This document shows, in pieces, positions 34,783 through 43,028 of a stretch of 64,000 nt of DNA. This DNA is from Paenibacillus athensensis. Its GTDB lineage: Bacteria; Bacillota; Bacilli; Paenibacillales; NBRC-103111. Position 1 is the stretch's first letter; every line of letters begins with the position of its first letter. The translations under genes and the position numbers were made by a program. The notes under the pieces are model-generated. The model was not told the origin of the DNA and ran no database searches. It saw nothing but the letters and a program-made list of their open reading frames with translations. The stretch is from the NCBI RefSeq assembly GCF_004514475.2, contig NZ_MYFO02000008.1:186001-250000 (forward strand), in the 5' to 3' direction.

Positions 34783-35220
34783 ATGTCGACAGAGGAACAA
34801 GCGGCTTCTCTCAAGCTGCTGGTCGTATTGTCCAAGGCATACAAGACGATTTTTGATTTGTCGATCAAGAATATGAAGCAGCACGGGTTGTCACCGTCGG
34901 AGTTTATGATTCTGGAGGTGTTGTATAACAAGGGGCGTTATCCGCTGCAGCAAATCGGCGAGAAGATTTTGATTACGAGCGGCAGCGTGACCTACAACAT
35001 CGACAAGCTGGCGAACAAGCAGCTGATTCGCAGAGTTCCTTGTGAAGCCGACCGGCGGATTATTTATGCCGAGCTGACCGATGAGGGGCGGAGGCTGTTT
35101 GATCGGGTATTTCCGCTGCATGCAGAGGTAATGACTGAAGTGCTTCAGGGCTTGTCCTTAGACGAGAAGCTGCAGGCGACGGAGCTGCTCAAACGGTTGG
35201 GCAAAGGAGCGGAGCGCTAG
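34783..35220 (+). CDS. mhqR: MarR-family repressor, MhqR-like
   Basis: A 145-residue regulator. ATG 34783 is preferred over GTG 34774, which overlaps the ribosome site. The winged helix-turn-helix shows L-S-P-S-E-F-M-I-L-E-V-L-Y-N-K-G, then Q-Q-I-G-E-K-I-L-I-T-S-G-S-V-T-Y-N-I-D-K-L and the wing R-x-x-C-E-A-D-R-R-I-I-Y-A-E-L-T. MhqR in B. subtilis represses quinone-detoxifying genes encoding a nitroreductase, dioxygenases and an esterase. Exactly these functions follow here, and the operator matches. The single Cys next to the wing could be a redox sensor, but MhqR itself is not known to work that way. The identification rests on gene context plus operator. Confidence 0.85.
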   Translation: MSTEEQAASLKLLVVLSKAYKTIFDLSIKNMKQHGLSPSEFMILEVLYNKGRYPLQQIGEKILITSGSVTYNIDKLANKQLIRRVPCEADRRIIYAELTDEGRRLFDRVFPLHAEVMTEVLQGLSLDEKLQATELLKRLGKGAER

Positions 35221-35240
35221 CGACGGGCTGGCGGGCATTT

Positions 35241-35272
35241 TTGCCGGACTAATACTTTGGATTTAAGATAAT
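35241..35272 (+). promoter_or_regulatory. Promoter and half-conserved MhqR-like operator at the nitroreductase gene
   Basis: TTGCCG (35241-35246), 17 bp and TAAGAT (35264-35269). The -10 region lies in TACTTTGGATTTAAGATA, which agrees with the operator at 34731-34748 at 14 of 18 positions, including the whole right half. Confidence 0.6.
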
Positions 35273-35311
35273 GAATGTCAAACGAAAAACAAATGAGAGC
35301 AGGTGGCACGG

Positions 35312-35938
35312 ATGAGCGAATTGAATCAAGTGGTGACAGCGCGCCGGTCGGCGATGAAGTTTATTCCGGGGGTGGAAATTGCTCAAGAGGAGCTGGACGA
35401 GATGTTCGGCTTGGCGAAGTATGCGCCGTCGGCGTTTAATTTGCAGCATGCCCATTATGTGGTCGTCAAGGACGGGGCGCGCAAGCAGGCGGTGTATGAA
35501 GCGGCGTTCAAGCAGTACAAGGTGCAGTCGGCATCGGCGGCCATCGTCGTGCTGGGCGATCTGGAAGCCTACAAGAACGTGGGAGCGATTAACGAAGGTT
35601 TGCTGAATCTGGGCATGATGAGCAAGCAGGAGTATGACGCGACGGTGGCTTCGGTCATCGGCATTTACGAGGGACGCGGTCAGGCGTTCCAGCACGAGGA
35701 GGCGGTGCGCAACGCCAGCCTGTCGGCGATGCAGTTCATGCTGATTGCCAAGGACAAGGGCTGGGATACCTGCCCGATGATCGGCTTCGATCCCGAAGCG
35801 ATGCGCAAGGCGCTGAGCATTCCCGACCGCTACGTGCCGGTGCTGCTGATTACAATCGGCAAAGAGGATGCTTCGCGGCCCAGACCGCGCGGCTACCGCA
35901 AGCCTGTCGGCGAATTCGTTACGTATGACGGATTTTGA
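35312..35938 (+). CDS. Nitroreductase-family NAD(P)H oxidoreductase (MhqN-like)
   Basis: A 208-residue flavoenzyme. ATG 35312 follows AGGTGG; an upstream GTG overlaps that site. FMN-binding hallmarks are R-R-S-A-M-K-F near residue 9, A-P-S-A-F-N-L-Q near 34, and the C-terminal G-W-D-T-C-P-M-I-G-F-D near 153 followed by P-V-L-L-I-T-I-G-K. It is the first gene after the MarR regulator and resembles B. subtilis MhqN (YdfN). It probably reduces quinones or nitroaromatics using FMN. The gene has its own promoter with an MhqR-like half site and is followed 68 bp later by a dioxygenase gene. Confidence 0.9.
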   Translation: MSELNQVVTARRSAMKFIPGVEIAQEELDEMFGLAKYAPSAFNLQHAHYVVVKDGARKQAVYEAAFKQYKVQSASAAIVVLGDLEAYKNVGAINEGLLNLGMMSKQEYDATVASVIGIYEGRGQAFQHEEAVRNASLSAMQFMLIAKDKGWDTCPMIGFDPEAMRKALSIPDRYVPVLLITIGKEDASRPRPRGYRKPVGEFVTYDGF

Positions 35939-36006
35939 GCACAATAGCAGCATAAGCACGTCCATAGAGAGCAGATCCGATCAGGATCCTAAAGGAGTGG
36001 AGCGAG

Positions 36007-36966
36007 ATGACGATGCAAACCGCAGGCATTCACCACATTACGGCTTTTGCCGCCGATCCGCAGCGGAATGTTGATTTTTATGCCGGGGTGCTAGGGCTCA
36101 GGCTGGTGAAAAAAACGATTAATTACGACGCGCCCGAGGTGTATCATCTGTATTTCGGCGATCAGGCCGGCAGTCCGGGAACGATCATTACCTTTTTCCC
36201 GTGGCCGGAAGCGCGGCGGGGAGCGGCTGGCGGCGGCCAGGTCGGGTTGACGACGTTCGTCGTTCCCGAAGGGGCGCTTGGCTATTGGGAGGAGCGGCTG
36301 CAGCGCTTGGGGATCACGCCGATGAAAGCGGCGCGGTTCGGCGAGGCGTATCTGCAGTTCACCGATCACGAGGGCCTGCATCTGGAGCTGGTGGAACGCG
36401 CGGCCGGGCCGGGCAGTGAGTGGGCGGACGGCGGCGTGCCGCTGGCGTATGCAATCAAGGGCTTCGGCGGGGCGGTGCTGTACAGCACCGATGCTCCGGG
36501 CACGATGCAGACGCTGGAGCAGGTGCTCGGGCTGGAGCGCGTCGGCGAAGACGTCGGCTTTGTCCGCTTCCGCGCGCAAGCTGCGCTCGGCAATATCATC
36601 GATGTGCCGCAGACAAGCGTAAGCCGCGGGCGCGGCGGAGCGGGCACGGTGCATCACATCGCCTGGCGGGCGCAGGATGCGGACGAGCACCGCGAATGGC
36701 AGCGCCGGGTGGCGGCCAGCGGCTTTCAGCCGACGGCGTTGATCGACCGGCAATATTTTCACGCGTTGTATTTCCGCGAAAGCGGCGGCATTTTGTTCGA
36801 GATTGCGACCGACCCGCCGGGATTCGCCGTCGACGAGGCGCCGGGCGAGCTGGGCTCGCGGCTGATGCTGCCGCGGTGGCTGGAAGGCCGCCGCTCTGCG
36901 ATTGAAGCTCAGCTGCAGCCGATTGAGGTCAAACCGCCAGTGGAGATGGAGGGGAGTCAGCCATGA
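36007..36966 (+). CDS. Ring-cleaving dioxygenase of the VOC family (MhqO/MhqE-like)
   Basis: A 319-residue cytoplasmic protein with two VOC modules (about 5-130 and 150-270). Metal-ligand candidates are His9/His10 in G-I-H-H-I-T-A-F, the His of T-V-H-H-I-A-W near residue 216, and the Glu of L-F-E-I-A-T-D near 260. The pattern D-F-Y-A-G-V-L-G-L-R-L-V-K-K-T-I-N-Y-D is typical of the MhqO/MhqE/LinE-like group that opens hydroquinone rings. AAAGGAG lies upstream of ATG 36007. The stop overlaps the esterase start by 4 bp (ATGA), so the two are co-translated. Substrate inferred from context: quinols from the nitroreductase step. Confidence 0.92.
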   Translation: MTMQTAGIHHITAFAADPQRNVDFYAGVLGLRLVKKTINYDAPEVYHLYFGDQAGSPGTIITFFPWPEARRGAAGGGQVGLTTFVVPEGALGYWEERLQRLGITPMKAARFGEAYLQFTDHEGLHLELVERAAGPGSEWADGGVPLAYAIKGFGGAVLYSTDAPGTMQTLEQVLGLERVGEDVGFVRFRAQAALGNIIDVPQTSVSRGRGGAGTVHHIAWRAQDADEHREWQRRVAASGFQPTALIDRQYFHALYFRESGGILFEIATDPPGFAVDEAPGELGSRLMLPRWLEGRRSAIEAQLQPIEVKPPVEMEGSQP

Positions 36967-37571
36967 TTCATCTGTACGAGCCGGCTACACAAGCCGATTT
37001 GCCAACGCTGGTGCTGCTGCACGGCACTGGAGCGAACGAGCGCGATTTGCTGCCGCTGGCGGCGCATATCGCCCCGGGAGCGGGGCTGCTGGCGCTGCGC
37101 GGCAATGTGTCGGAGAACGGCATGCTGCGGTTTTTCCGGCGCATTGCGGAAGGCGTGTTCGACGAGGAGGACCTTGTCTTCCGGACGCGCGAGCTGTATG
37201 CATTTCTCGATGAGGCGGCTGACCGCTACGGACTGAACCGCAGACGGTTCGTTGCGCTTGGTTATTCGAACGGAGCGAACATCGCCGCAAGTTTGCTGCT
37301 GCATTACAGCGATGCGTTCCAGGGGGCGATGCTGCACCATCCGATGGTGCCGATTCGCGGCGTCGGGCCCGCGGACATCAGCGGCCTGCCTGTGTTTATT
37401 GGCGCGGGGCGCAATGATCCGATCTGCAAGCCGCAGGAGACGGAGGAGCTGACGGGCATGCTGCGGCAGGGCGGCGCGGAGGTCGAGGTGCACTGGGAAT
37501 ACGCCGGGCATCACTTGACGGCGAGCGAAGCGGATGCTGCGGCGGCGTGGTTCGGCAAGCAGTTTGCCTGA
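36963..37571 (+). CDS. mhqD: Alpha/beta hydrolase, carboxylesterase/phospholipase type (MhqD-like)
   Basis: A 202-residue hydrolase. The catalytic triad is readable: Ser in G-Y-S-N-G-A-N near residue 101, Asp in G-A-G-R-N-D-P-I near 149, His in G-H-H-L-T near 179. The oxyanion region is L-L-H-G-T-G-A-N-E-R-D-L near the N-terminus. It matches the YodD/MhqD group, which in B. subtilis is controlled by MhqR and protects against catechol and quinones. It is the last gene of the cluster and is translationally coupled to the dioxygenase. Confidence 0.92.
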   Translation: MIHLYEPATQADLPTLVLLHGTGANERDLLPLAAHIAPGAGLLALRGNVSENGMLRFFRRIAEGVFDEEDLVFRTRELYAFLDEAADRYGLNRRRFVALGYSNGANIAASLLLHYSDAFQGAMLHHPMVPIRGVGPADISGLPVFIGAGRNDPICKPQETEELTGMLRQGGAEVEVHWEYAGHHLTASEADAAAAWFGKQFA

Positions 37572-37657
37572 GGTGCAGCAATCGGCTCGGCGAGGGCTTG
37601 GCTAGCGCAGGAACAGGAGCCTGAACAGCCGGTCCGAAAGCAGAGAGGATCGCCGGA

Positions 37658-37700
37658 AACGGCTTCAAGGGGGAATCGTCCCGCTTGGAGCTGTTTTTTT
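37658..37700 (+). terminator. Terminator after the quinone-detoxification operon
   Basis: A long imperfect stem (AACGGCTTCAAGGGGGA with TCCCGCTTGGAGCTGTT, several G-T pairs) with a 4-base loop is followed by a T run ending at 37700. Confidence 0.75.
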
Positions 37701-37729
37701 GTGACAATAAGAGGTTGTAAAAATAATCA

Positions 37730-37758
37730 TTGACGCCCGCTCCGCCCGGTGCTAGTAT
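37730..37758 (+). promoter_or_regulatory. Promoter of the organosulfur-type transport cluster
   Basis: TTGACG (37730-37735), a 17-bp spacer and TAGTAT (37753-37758). The first start codon lies more than 150 bp downstream, leaving a long leader. Confidence 0.65.
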
Positions 37759-37765
37759 AGGTTAT

Positions 37766-37885
37766 ATCTTAATCCGAGTAAACGGATATGAATTGTATAA
37801 AATAAGTCCGCCGGACCACTGGAGACTTCCTTTCACACCTGCTGCCCATGCAGCCGGAGCGAATCAGGGGGTCTTTTTGTTATTC
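37766..37885 (+). promoter_or_regulatory. Long leader with attenuator-like structure
   Basis: ATCCG-N6-CGGAT (37772-37787) is a small inverted repeat near the transcript start and could be an operator or an RNA hairpin. Further on, AAGTC and GACTT, and GCTGC-N4-GCAGC, can form stems. A GACC...GGTC pair is followed by TTTTT near 37874. The order stems, then a T run, then the gene suggests transcription attenuation. It does not fit the S-box/SAM consensus, and no known riboswitch class was recognised. Confidence 0.4.
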
Positions 37886-37921
37886 CGGTTGCCGGCTTCA
37901 ACGAAGAGAGGAATGACGGGT

Positions 37922-38725
37922 ATGAGCCGAGATCGTAATCGCAATCCAAGCAACTGGAGCAAAAACTGGCGTTACCGCTGGCAGCCTTGGGTGATTCCCC
38001 TGCTGGTGATCGCGTTCTGGCAGGTGTCGGGCTGGGCTGGATGGCTGTCGCAGCGCATTTTGCCGACGCCGTGGGAGGTTGTAAAGGCGCTTGTCGACGT
38101 GATTGGCGACGGGACGCTGCTGGCGTATGTGGCTATCAGCACGAAGCGGGCGTTTCTGGGCTTTGCGATCGGCGGAGGGGTCGCTTTTATCCTCGGGCTG
38201 CTGAACGGGCTGTTCCCGGTGGCGGAACGCTATCTCGATTCTTCGGTGCAGATGGTGCGAACGATTCCGCATTTGGCGATGATTCCGCTCGTGATCATGT
38301 GGTTTGGCATCGGCGAGCCGTCCAAGCTGTTTCTGGTTTCGCTGGGCGTGGCTTTTCCGATTTATCTGAACACCTTTCACGGTATCCGCTCGGTCGATCC
38401 GGGGCTGATCGAGATGGGGCGCGTGTACGGCTTGCGGCGCTTGTCGCTGTTCGTCAAGGTGATTTTGCCGGGAGCGCTGTCGCACATTTTGCTCGGCATT
38501 CGTTTTTCGCTTGGCATTATGTGGCTGAGCCTGATCGTGGCCGAGACGATTGCCGCCGATTCGGGGATCGGCTACATGGCGACGCACGCTAGAGAGTTTA
38601 TGCAAATGGACGTCGTTGTGCTGTGCGTTATTTTGTACGCGCTGCTCGGCAAGTTGTCCGATCTGGCAGCCAAATGGTGCGAACGGCGCTGGCTGCAGTG
38701 GCATCACCATTTTGCACAATCATAA
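37922..38725 (+). CDS. ABC transporter permease, TauC/SsuC/NitB type
   Basis: A 267-residue membrane protein. ATG 37922 is best placed relative to GAGAGGA (37905-37911). About six membrane helices are visible. The cytoplasmic EAA-like loop is M-G-R-V-Y-G-L-R-R-L-S-L-F-V-K-V-I-L-P-G-A. The early L-P-T-P-W-E-V-V-K-A-L and late I-V-A-E-T-I-A-A-D-S-G-I-G-Y motifs are typical of importers for taurine, alkanesulfonates, nitrate or related small anions. It is first of five genes on one strand: permease, ATPase, flavoprotein, ferredoxin, binding protein. The substrate is inferred to be an organosulfur or similar anion. Confidence 0.9.
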   Translation: MSRDRNRNPSNWSKNWRYRWQPWVIPLLVIAFWQVSGWAGWLSQRILPTPWEVVKALVDVIGDGTLLAYVAISTKRAFLGFAIGGGVAFILGLLNGLFPVAERYLDSSVQMVRTIPHLAMIPLVIMWFGIGEPSKLFLVSLGVAFPIYLNTFHGIRSVDPGLIEMGRVYGLRRLSLFVKVILPGALSHILLGIRFSLGIMWLSLIVAETIAADSGIGYMATHAREFMQMDVVVLCVILYALLGKLSDLAAKWCERRWLQWHHHFAQS

Positions 38726-38795
38726 GCAATGAAGCGGAAACGGGAAGGCCGGGAACGAATTCTCGCGAATACAGGGAACAAGGAGGCGCACAACG

Positions 38796-39569
38796 ATGAG
38801 CGCGAAAAACGGGGGCACCCAACTGCATATTCGCCATGTGAGTAAAATTTTTGGTCCGACGCAGGTGCTGTCGGGCATCGATCTGACAATCAGACCGGGC
38901 GAGTTCGTCGCGGTCGTCGGACGCAGCGGTTGCGGCAAGAGCACCTTGCTGCGGCTGATTGGCGGGCTCGATCGGGCCAGCGGCGGGACGATTCTCGCCG
39001 ATGCGCAGACGATCAACGGCATTCACGCCGACACACGCGTGTTATTTCAGGATTCGCGGCTGCTGCCGTGGAAGAAGGTTGTCGATAATGTCCGGATCGG
39101 CGTCAGGTCCGGCGACAAGGCGCTGGCGCATGCGGCGCTGCAGCTTGTGGGGCTGGAGCAGAAGGCGGGCGAGTGGCCGGCCGTGCTCTCCGGGGGCCAG
39201 CGCCAGCGGGTGGCCCTCGCCCGGGCTCTGGCCGGTCATCCGCGATTGCTGCTGCTCGATGAGCCGCTCGGCGCGCTGGACGCGCTGACACGCATTGAAA
39301 TGCAGCAGCTGATCGAGCGGCTGTGGCTGGAGCAGCAGTTCACTGTGCTGCTGGTGACGCACGATGTCAGCGAGGCTGTGGCGCTGGCCGACCGGGTGAT
39401 CGTGATCGAGGACGGCAAGGTTGGCCTCGACGTGCGGATTTCATTGCCGCGTCCGCGCGAGCACGACAGCGGGTTTGCTCATTTCGAGAAGCTGATTCTC
39501 GACCGTCTGTTAGTGAAGCAGCCGTATGAATTTGCCGCAAGCCGGCGTGAAGACAGCTTTTCCATTTAA
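38796..39569 (+). CDS. ABC transporter ATP-binding protein, TauB/SsuB type
   Basis: A 257-residue ATPase. Walker A is G-R-S-G-C-G-K-S, the Q-loop is in [11 protein letters not shown] (characteristic of the sulfonate/nitrate group), the signature is [15 protein letters not shown], Walker B is [12 protein letters not shown], and the switch histidine is in V-T-H-D. It works with the permease 70 bp upstream and the binding lipoprotein at the end of the cluster. GGAGG precedes ATG 38796. Confidence 0.94.
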   Translation: MSAKNGGTQLHIRHVSKIFGPTQVLSGIDLTIRPGEFVAVVGRSGCGKSTLLRLIGGLDRASGGTILADAQTINGIHADTRVLFQDSRLLPWKKVVDNVRIGVRSGDKALAHAALQLVGLEQKAGEWPAVLSGGQRQRVALARALAGHPRLLLLDEPLGALDALTRIEMQQLIERLWLEQQFTVLLVTHDVSEAVALADRVIVIEDGKVGLDVRISLPRPREHDSGFAHFEKLILDRLLVKQPYEFAASRREDSFSI

Positions 39570-39601
39570 TTTGCGATAGATTCGACATAAGGAGAGGAAG
39601 C

Positions 39602-41236
39602 GTGGACATGAGCCAATTTGATTTGAATGTGCAAGCCGATGTGCTGGTGATCGGGGGAGGGCCTTCCGGGGCCTGGGCGGCGCTGACGGCAGCGCGGGAA
39701 GGCGCGCGCGTCGTGCTCGTCGACAAGGGCTATTGCGGGACGAGCGGCGCGACGGCGCCGTCGGGCACGGGCCTGTGGTACGTGCATCCGACCGAGGAGG
39801 AGCGGGAGGCGGCGATGAAAAGCCGCGAGGCGCTGGGCGGTTATTTGGCCGAGCGCGGCTGGATGAAGCGGGTGCTGGATCGCACGTACAGCAATACGAA
39901 TCAGCTGGCCGAATGGGGTTATCCGTTCCCTGTAGACGAGCAGGGCGAATCGCATCGCCGCAGCCTGCAGGGACCGGATTATATGAAGCTGATGCGCCGC
40001 AAGGTGCAGCAGGCCGGCGTGCGCATACTTGACCACAGCCCGGCGCTGGAGCTGCTGGCCGACGAGCACGGCGTAGCCGGCGCGACCGGGATCAACAATC
40101 AGACGAAGCTGACGTGGCGCGTCGAGGCGGCGGCTGTCGTCATCGCGACCGGCGGCTGTGCGTTTCTGAGCAAGGCGCTCGGCACGAACGTGCTGACCGG
40201 CGACGGCTACCTGCTGGCGGCCGAAGCGGGCGCGGAATTGTCGGGCATGGAGTTCTCGACGGCGTATTCGCTCGCGCCCGCGTTCTCGCCAGTGACGAAG
40301 TCGGCGTTCTACGTGTGGGCGACGTTCTATTATGAAGACGGCCGGGTGATTGAAGGCGCTGGCTCGCAGCGCGGACGCTCGGTGATCGCCCGCACGCTGC
40401 TGAGCCAGCCGGTCTATGCCCGGCTCGACAAGGCCGACGAGGCGGTTAAAACGGCGATGCGCCAGGCGCAGCCGAACTTCTTCCTGTCATTCGACCGGCT
40501 GGGCATTGATCCGTTTACGCAGAAGTTTCCGGTAACGCTGCGCTTCGAGGGTACGGTACGCGGCACCGGCGGCATCCACATCGTCGACGAAACGTGCGCG
40601 ACGAAGGTGCCGGGCTTGTACGCGGCGGGCGATGCCGCGACCCGCGAGCTGATCTGCGGCGGCTTCACCGGCGGCGGCAGCCATAATGCGGCTTGGGCGA
40701 TGTCGTCCGGCTACTGGTCGGGCGAGGGGGCCGCGCGATATGCGCTGAAGCTGGGCCGCCATGCGGCTGACCGCGGGGCACGCGGGCTGGCGGAAGCGAG
40801 CGGCGTGCCCAAGCTGGCCAGCGAGCGCCCAGGCGCGGTCGAGGCGAGTGACATCGTCAAGGCGGTGCAGGCCGAGGTATTCCCGTACGACCGGAACTGG
40901 TTCCGGACGGGTGACGGGATGAAGGGCTCGCTGGGCCGGCTGGACGACGTATGGCGCGAGCTGACGCGCAGCGGCGTTTATGCCGCCGACAGCAACGCGG
41001 TCCGCGTGCGCGAAGCGGCGGCGATGACGGCGACGGCGCGCTGGATGTTCGCAAGCGGCCTGGAGCGCCGGGAGACGCGCGGGATGCACCGCCGGGAGGA
41101 TTTCCCCGGCCAGGATCAGGCGCAGCGTCACCGGATTGTGAGCGGCGGGCTGGAGCAGGTCTGGGCGAAGCCGCTGGGGGACGCGGGGGCGCATGACGAA
41201 ACGAAACCGACAACAAGGGAGGCTGCTGTATCATGA
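39602..41236 (+). CDS. FAD-dependent oxidoreductase resembling AprA/fumarate reductase flavoproteins
   Basis: A 544-residue flavoprotein. GTG 39602 sits seven bases after AAGGAG; ATG 39608 is an alternative. The Rossmann motif V-I-G-G-G-P-S-G-A-W-A-A is at about residues 16-27, with E/D-K binding in V-D-K-G-Y-C-G-T-S-G. Later come I-A-T-G-G-C-A near 180 and the FAD motif G-L-Y-A-A-G-D-A-A near 338, then G-G-F-T-G-G-G-S-H. The C-terminal domain (about 410-510) is the helical fumarate-reductase type. The fold group includes adenylylsulfate reductase alpha, fumarate reductase and aspartate oxidase. The 4-bp overlap with a two-cluster ferredoxin gene recalls AprA-AprB. Its place inside a transporter operon suggests that it acts on the imported compound. 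The reaction is unknown. Confidence 0.88.
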   Translation: MDMSQFDLNVQADVLVIGGGPSGAWAALTAAREGARVVLVDKGYCGTSGATAPSGTGLWYVHPTEEEREAAMKSREALGGYLAERGWMKRVLDRTYSNTNQLAEWGYPFPVDEQGESHRRSLQGPDYMKLMRRKVQQAGVRILDHSPALELLADEHGVAGATGINNQTKLTWRVEAAAVVIATGGCAFLSKALGTNVLTGDGYLLAAEAGAELSGMEFSTAYSLAPAFSPVTKSAFYVWATFYYEDGRVIEGAGSQRGRSVIARTLLSQPVYARLDKADEAVKTAMRQAQPNFFLSFDRLGIDPFTQKFPVTLRFEGTVRGTGGIHIVDETCATKVPGLYAAGDAATRELICGGFTGGGSHNAAWAMSSGYWSGEGAARYALKLGRHAADRGARGLAEASGVPKLASERPGAVEASDIVKAVQAEVFPYDRNWFRTGDGMKGSLGRLDDVWRELTRSGVYAADSNAVRVREAAAMTATARWMFASGLERRETRGMHRREDFPGQDQAQRHRIVSGGLEQVWAKPLGDAGAHDETKPTTREAAVS

Positions 41237-41571
41237 TCGAACTGCTGAGTAAGGACCGCTGCGTGAGCTGCAATCAATGCGTGTCGGTATGCCCGACCAA
41301 TGTGTTTGAGGCGGTGTCCGGAGACATTCCGGTCATCGCCCGCCAATCCGACTGCCAGAGCTGCTTCATGTGCGAGCTGTACTGCCCGACTGACGCGCTG
41401 TTCGTCACTCCGCTGGCCGAAGAAACGTCCGCTGTGGCGGAGGAGCGGCTGATCGATCAGGGACTGCTGGGCAGCTACCGCAAAAATCTGGGCTGGGGCA
41501 AAGGAAGGAAGTCGACGGCTTCGGCGGACGGCTCGTATTTGATTTTTCAACGCATGTACGCTACCCACTAA
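41233..41571 (+). CDS. Ferredoxin-type 4Fe-4S protein (AprB-like)
   Basis: A 112-residue protein with two 4Fe-4S motifs in the first 60 residues: C-V-S-C-N-Q-C-V-S-V-C-P and C-Q-S-C-F-M-C-E-L-Y-C-P. A ~50-residue tail follows. ATG overlaps the flavoprotein stop (ATGA), so the two are made together and probably form an electron-transfer complex, as AprB does with AprA. The tail has no recognised motif. The neighbours are an ABC importer, hence redox chemistry on an imported substrate is likely. Confidence 0.9.
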   Translation: MIELLSKDRCVSCNQCVSVCPTNVFEAVSGDIPVIARQSDCQSCFMCELYCPTDALFVTPLAEETSAVAEERLIDQGLLGSYRKNLGWGKGRKSTASADGSYLIFQRMYATH

Positions 41572-41625
41572 CCGGCAAGGCCGGGGTGGGCATGCACGAC
41601 AACACTGACACCGGGGGTCAACCAT

Positions 41626-42675
41626 ATGACAAAAAGGAAACAAGGCATTCGCGGCGCTGCTTTGGCGCTGATTCTAATTCTGCTTACCGTCTGGACGGCG
41701 GCGTGCGGCGCCAAGGAGGCTGCTACGCAGACAAGTCCGGCTTCAGCCGTGCCTGCCGGATCGGCGGCGGCCGGCGGCGAAGGTCGCGTACAACAACTGC
41801 CCGAAACGTTGCGCATCGGTTTCATTTCCGCCAACAACAAGTCCGTCATAACCGGGCCGGAGGGCTGGGCGCAGACGAAGGGTTATCTGGAAGGCGAGCT
41901 GCACAAATACGGCGTCAAGGAGTTCAAGTATTTTACCTTTCCGAACGGGCCGAATCTGAACGAGGCGCTGTCGGCAGGTACGCTCGATGTGGGGATTTAC
42001 GGCGATACGCCGGCGATCAACGGTCGTTCGGCGGGCTTGAAAACACGACTGATCAACCAGTCGCAAATCAATATGAACGCATGGCTGACCGCCAAGGCGG
42101 ACGGCCCGAAAACTGTCGCCGACCTGAAAGGCCAGAAGGTGGCTACGTCGCAGGGCTCTTACATGAGCCGTTATTTGCTCGGTCTGCTCAAGGAGCAGGG
42201 GCTGGAGAAAGAGGTCAAGGTGCTGCATCTGCTGCCGGCCGACGCGGAAGCGGCGCTGGCCCGGGGCGATATCGCGGCTTTTGCTTACCCGACGGGCTTT
42301 GGTCCGCTGCTGCAAAAGAAGGGCTACGTCGCCATCGACGAAGCGGCGTTGCATCCGGCGCTGCAGGGCTCCAGCGTTACGGTTGTCACCGAGGATTATG
42401 TGCAGCGCAATCCGCAGTTCCCCAAGCTGTGGAATGACATTCGCGCTCGGGCCGTGAGTGAAATTCGCGCCGACAGTGAAGCGTATTTTCAATTTTATGC
42501 CGATGCGTCCGGCTATCCGCTGGATGTGGTCAAGGCGTCGTTCAAAATCGAGCAGTGGCCGCAGGAGGCGTTTCCAGCAGACGGCTTGAAGCTGCTGCAG
42601 GGGGCGAAGCAATTTTTGATCGACCAGGGGCTGGCGAAAAAAGATTTTGTGATCGATGACTGGATTGCCAGGTAG
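41626..42675 (+). CDS. Substrate-binding lipoprotein, SsuA/TauA-like
   Basis: A 349-residue secreted lipoprotein. The signal peptide ends in the lipobox T-A-A-C, with Cys27 as the probable lipid site, followed by a Ser/Ala/Gly-rich linker. The body is the NMT1/SsuA-type periplasmic-binding fold: L-R-I-G-F-I near residue 62, Y-F-T-F-P-N-G-P-N-L-N-E-A-L-S-A-G-T-L-D-V-G near 104, and L-K-G-Q-K-V-A-T-S-Q-G-S-Y near 167. It delivers substrate to the permease. As the last gene of the cluster it is 54 bp from the ferredoxin gene. Members bind sulfonates, sulfate esters, nitrate or thiamine precursors; the specificity is not visible. Confidence 0.9.
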   Translation: MTKRKQGIRGAALALILILLTVWTAACGAKEAATQTSPASAVPAGSAAAGGEGRVQQLPETLRIGFISANNKSVITGPEGWAQTKGYLEGELHKYGVKEFKYFTFPNGPNLNEALSAGTLDVGIYGDTPAINGRSAGLKTRLINQSQINMNAWLTAKADGPKTVADLKGQKVATSQGSYMSRYLLGLLKEQGLEKEVKVLHLLPADAEAALARGDIAAFAYPTGFGPLLQKKGYVAIDEAALHPALQGSSVTVVTEDYVQRNPQFPKLWNDIRARAVSEIRADSEAYFQFYADASGYPLDVVKASFKIEQWPQEAFPADGLKLLQGAKQFLIDQGLAKKDFVIDDWIAR

Positions 42676-42910
42676 TGCGGTTGCGGTCCGCGGTCGAAGG
42701 GAAGTGAGAGTGTGGTTTGCAGCATTGCAAGCGTTGCAGGGTTGCAGCTTTGCAGTCTTGAGGCGTTGCGGCGTTGACCGTTGCCGGTTGCTCACCGGCG
42801 TGATTGCTTCTTTCCATGTGCCATCGACAGCTTGACTGTGACGGCTCCAAATGCCTGCGGGTCCAATGGACTTGCGGGTGTTTTTGGCGTTGCTTGGATA
42901 GGTGTAAAAT
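42676..42910. other. Non-coding stretch with a degenerate short repeat
   Basis: No gene is visible between the binding-protein stop and the terminator. From about 42715 to 42795 the unit GTTGC (variants TTGCAG, GTTGCGG, GTTGCCG) recurs about ten times at irregular 8-12 bp spacing. Confidence 0.5.
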
Positions 42911-42942
42911 GGAAAAGCCGTTCGCAGTTCCGAACGGCTTGT
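42911..42942 (-). terminator. Terminator of the CobW gene (minus strand)
   Basis: AAGCCGTTCG (42915-42924) and CGAACGGCTT (42931-42940) form a perfect 10-bp stem. Read on the minus strand it ends in TTTTCC. It lies about 90 bp beyond the CobW stop codon. Confidence 0.72.
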
Positions 42943-43028
42943 TTCCGCTCCGCGGCATAGGGTTGGGGGATGTGCTTTCTGGAAGCCGCTCACCGCTGCA
43001 TAAGCTGCCGGGCGGGTTGGCGTAAGCG

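Noticed and set aside
37766-37900. S-box (SAM) riboswitch ahead of the sulfonate-type transporter
   Set aside because: The conserved S-box segments are absent; only generic stems and a T run are visible.
42715-42795. CRISPR-like repeat array
   Set aside because: Units are only about 5-7 bases, irregular in spacing and not separated by spacers of constant size.
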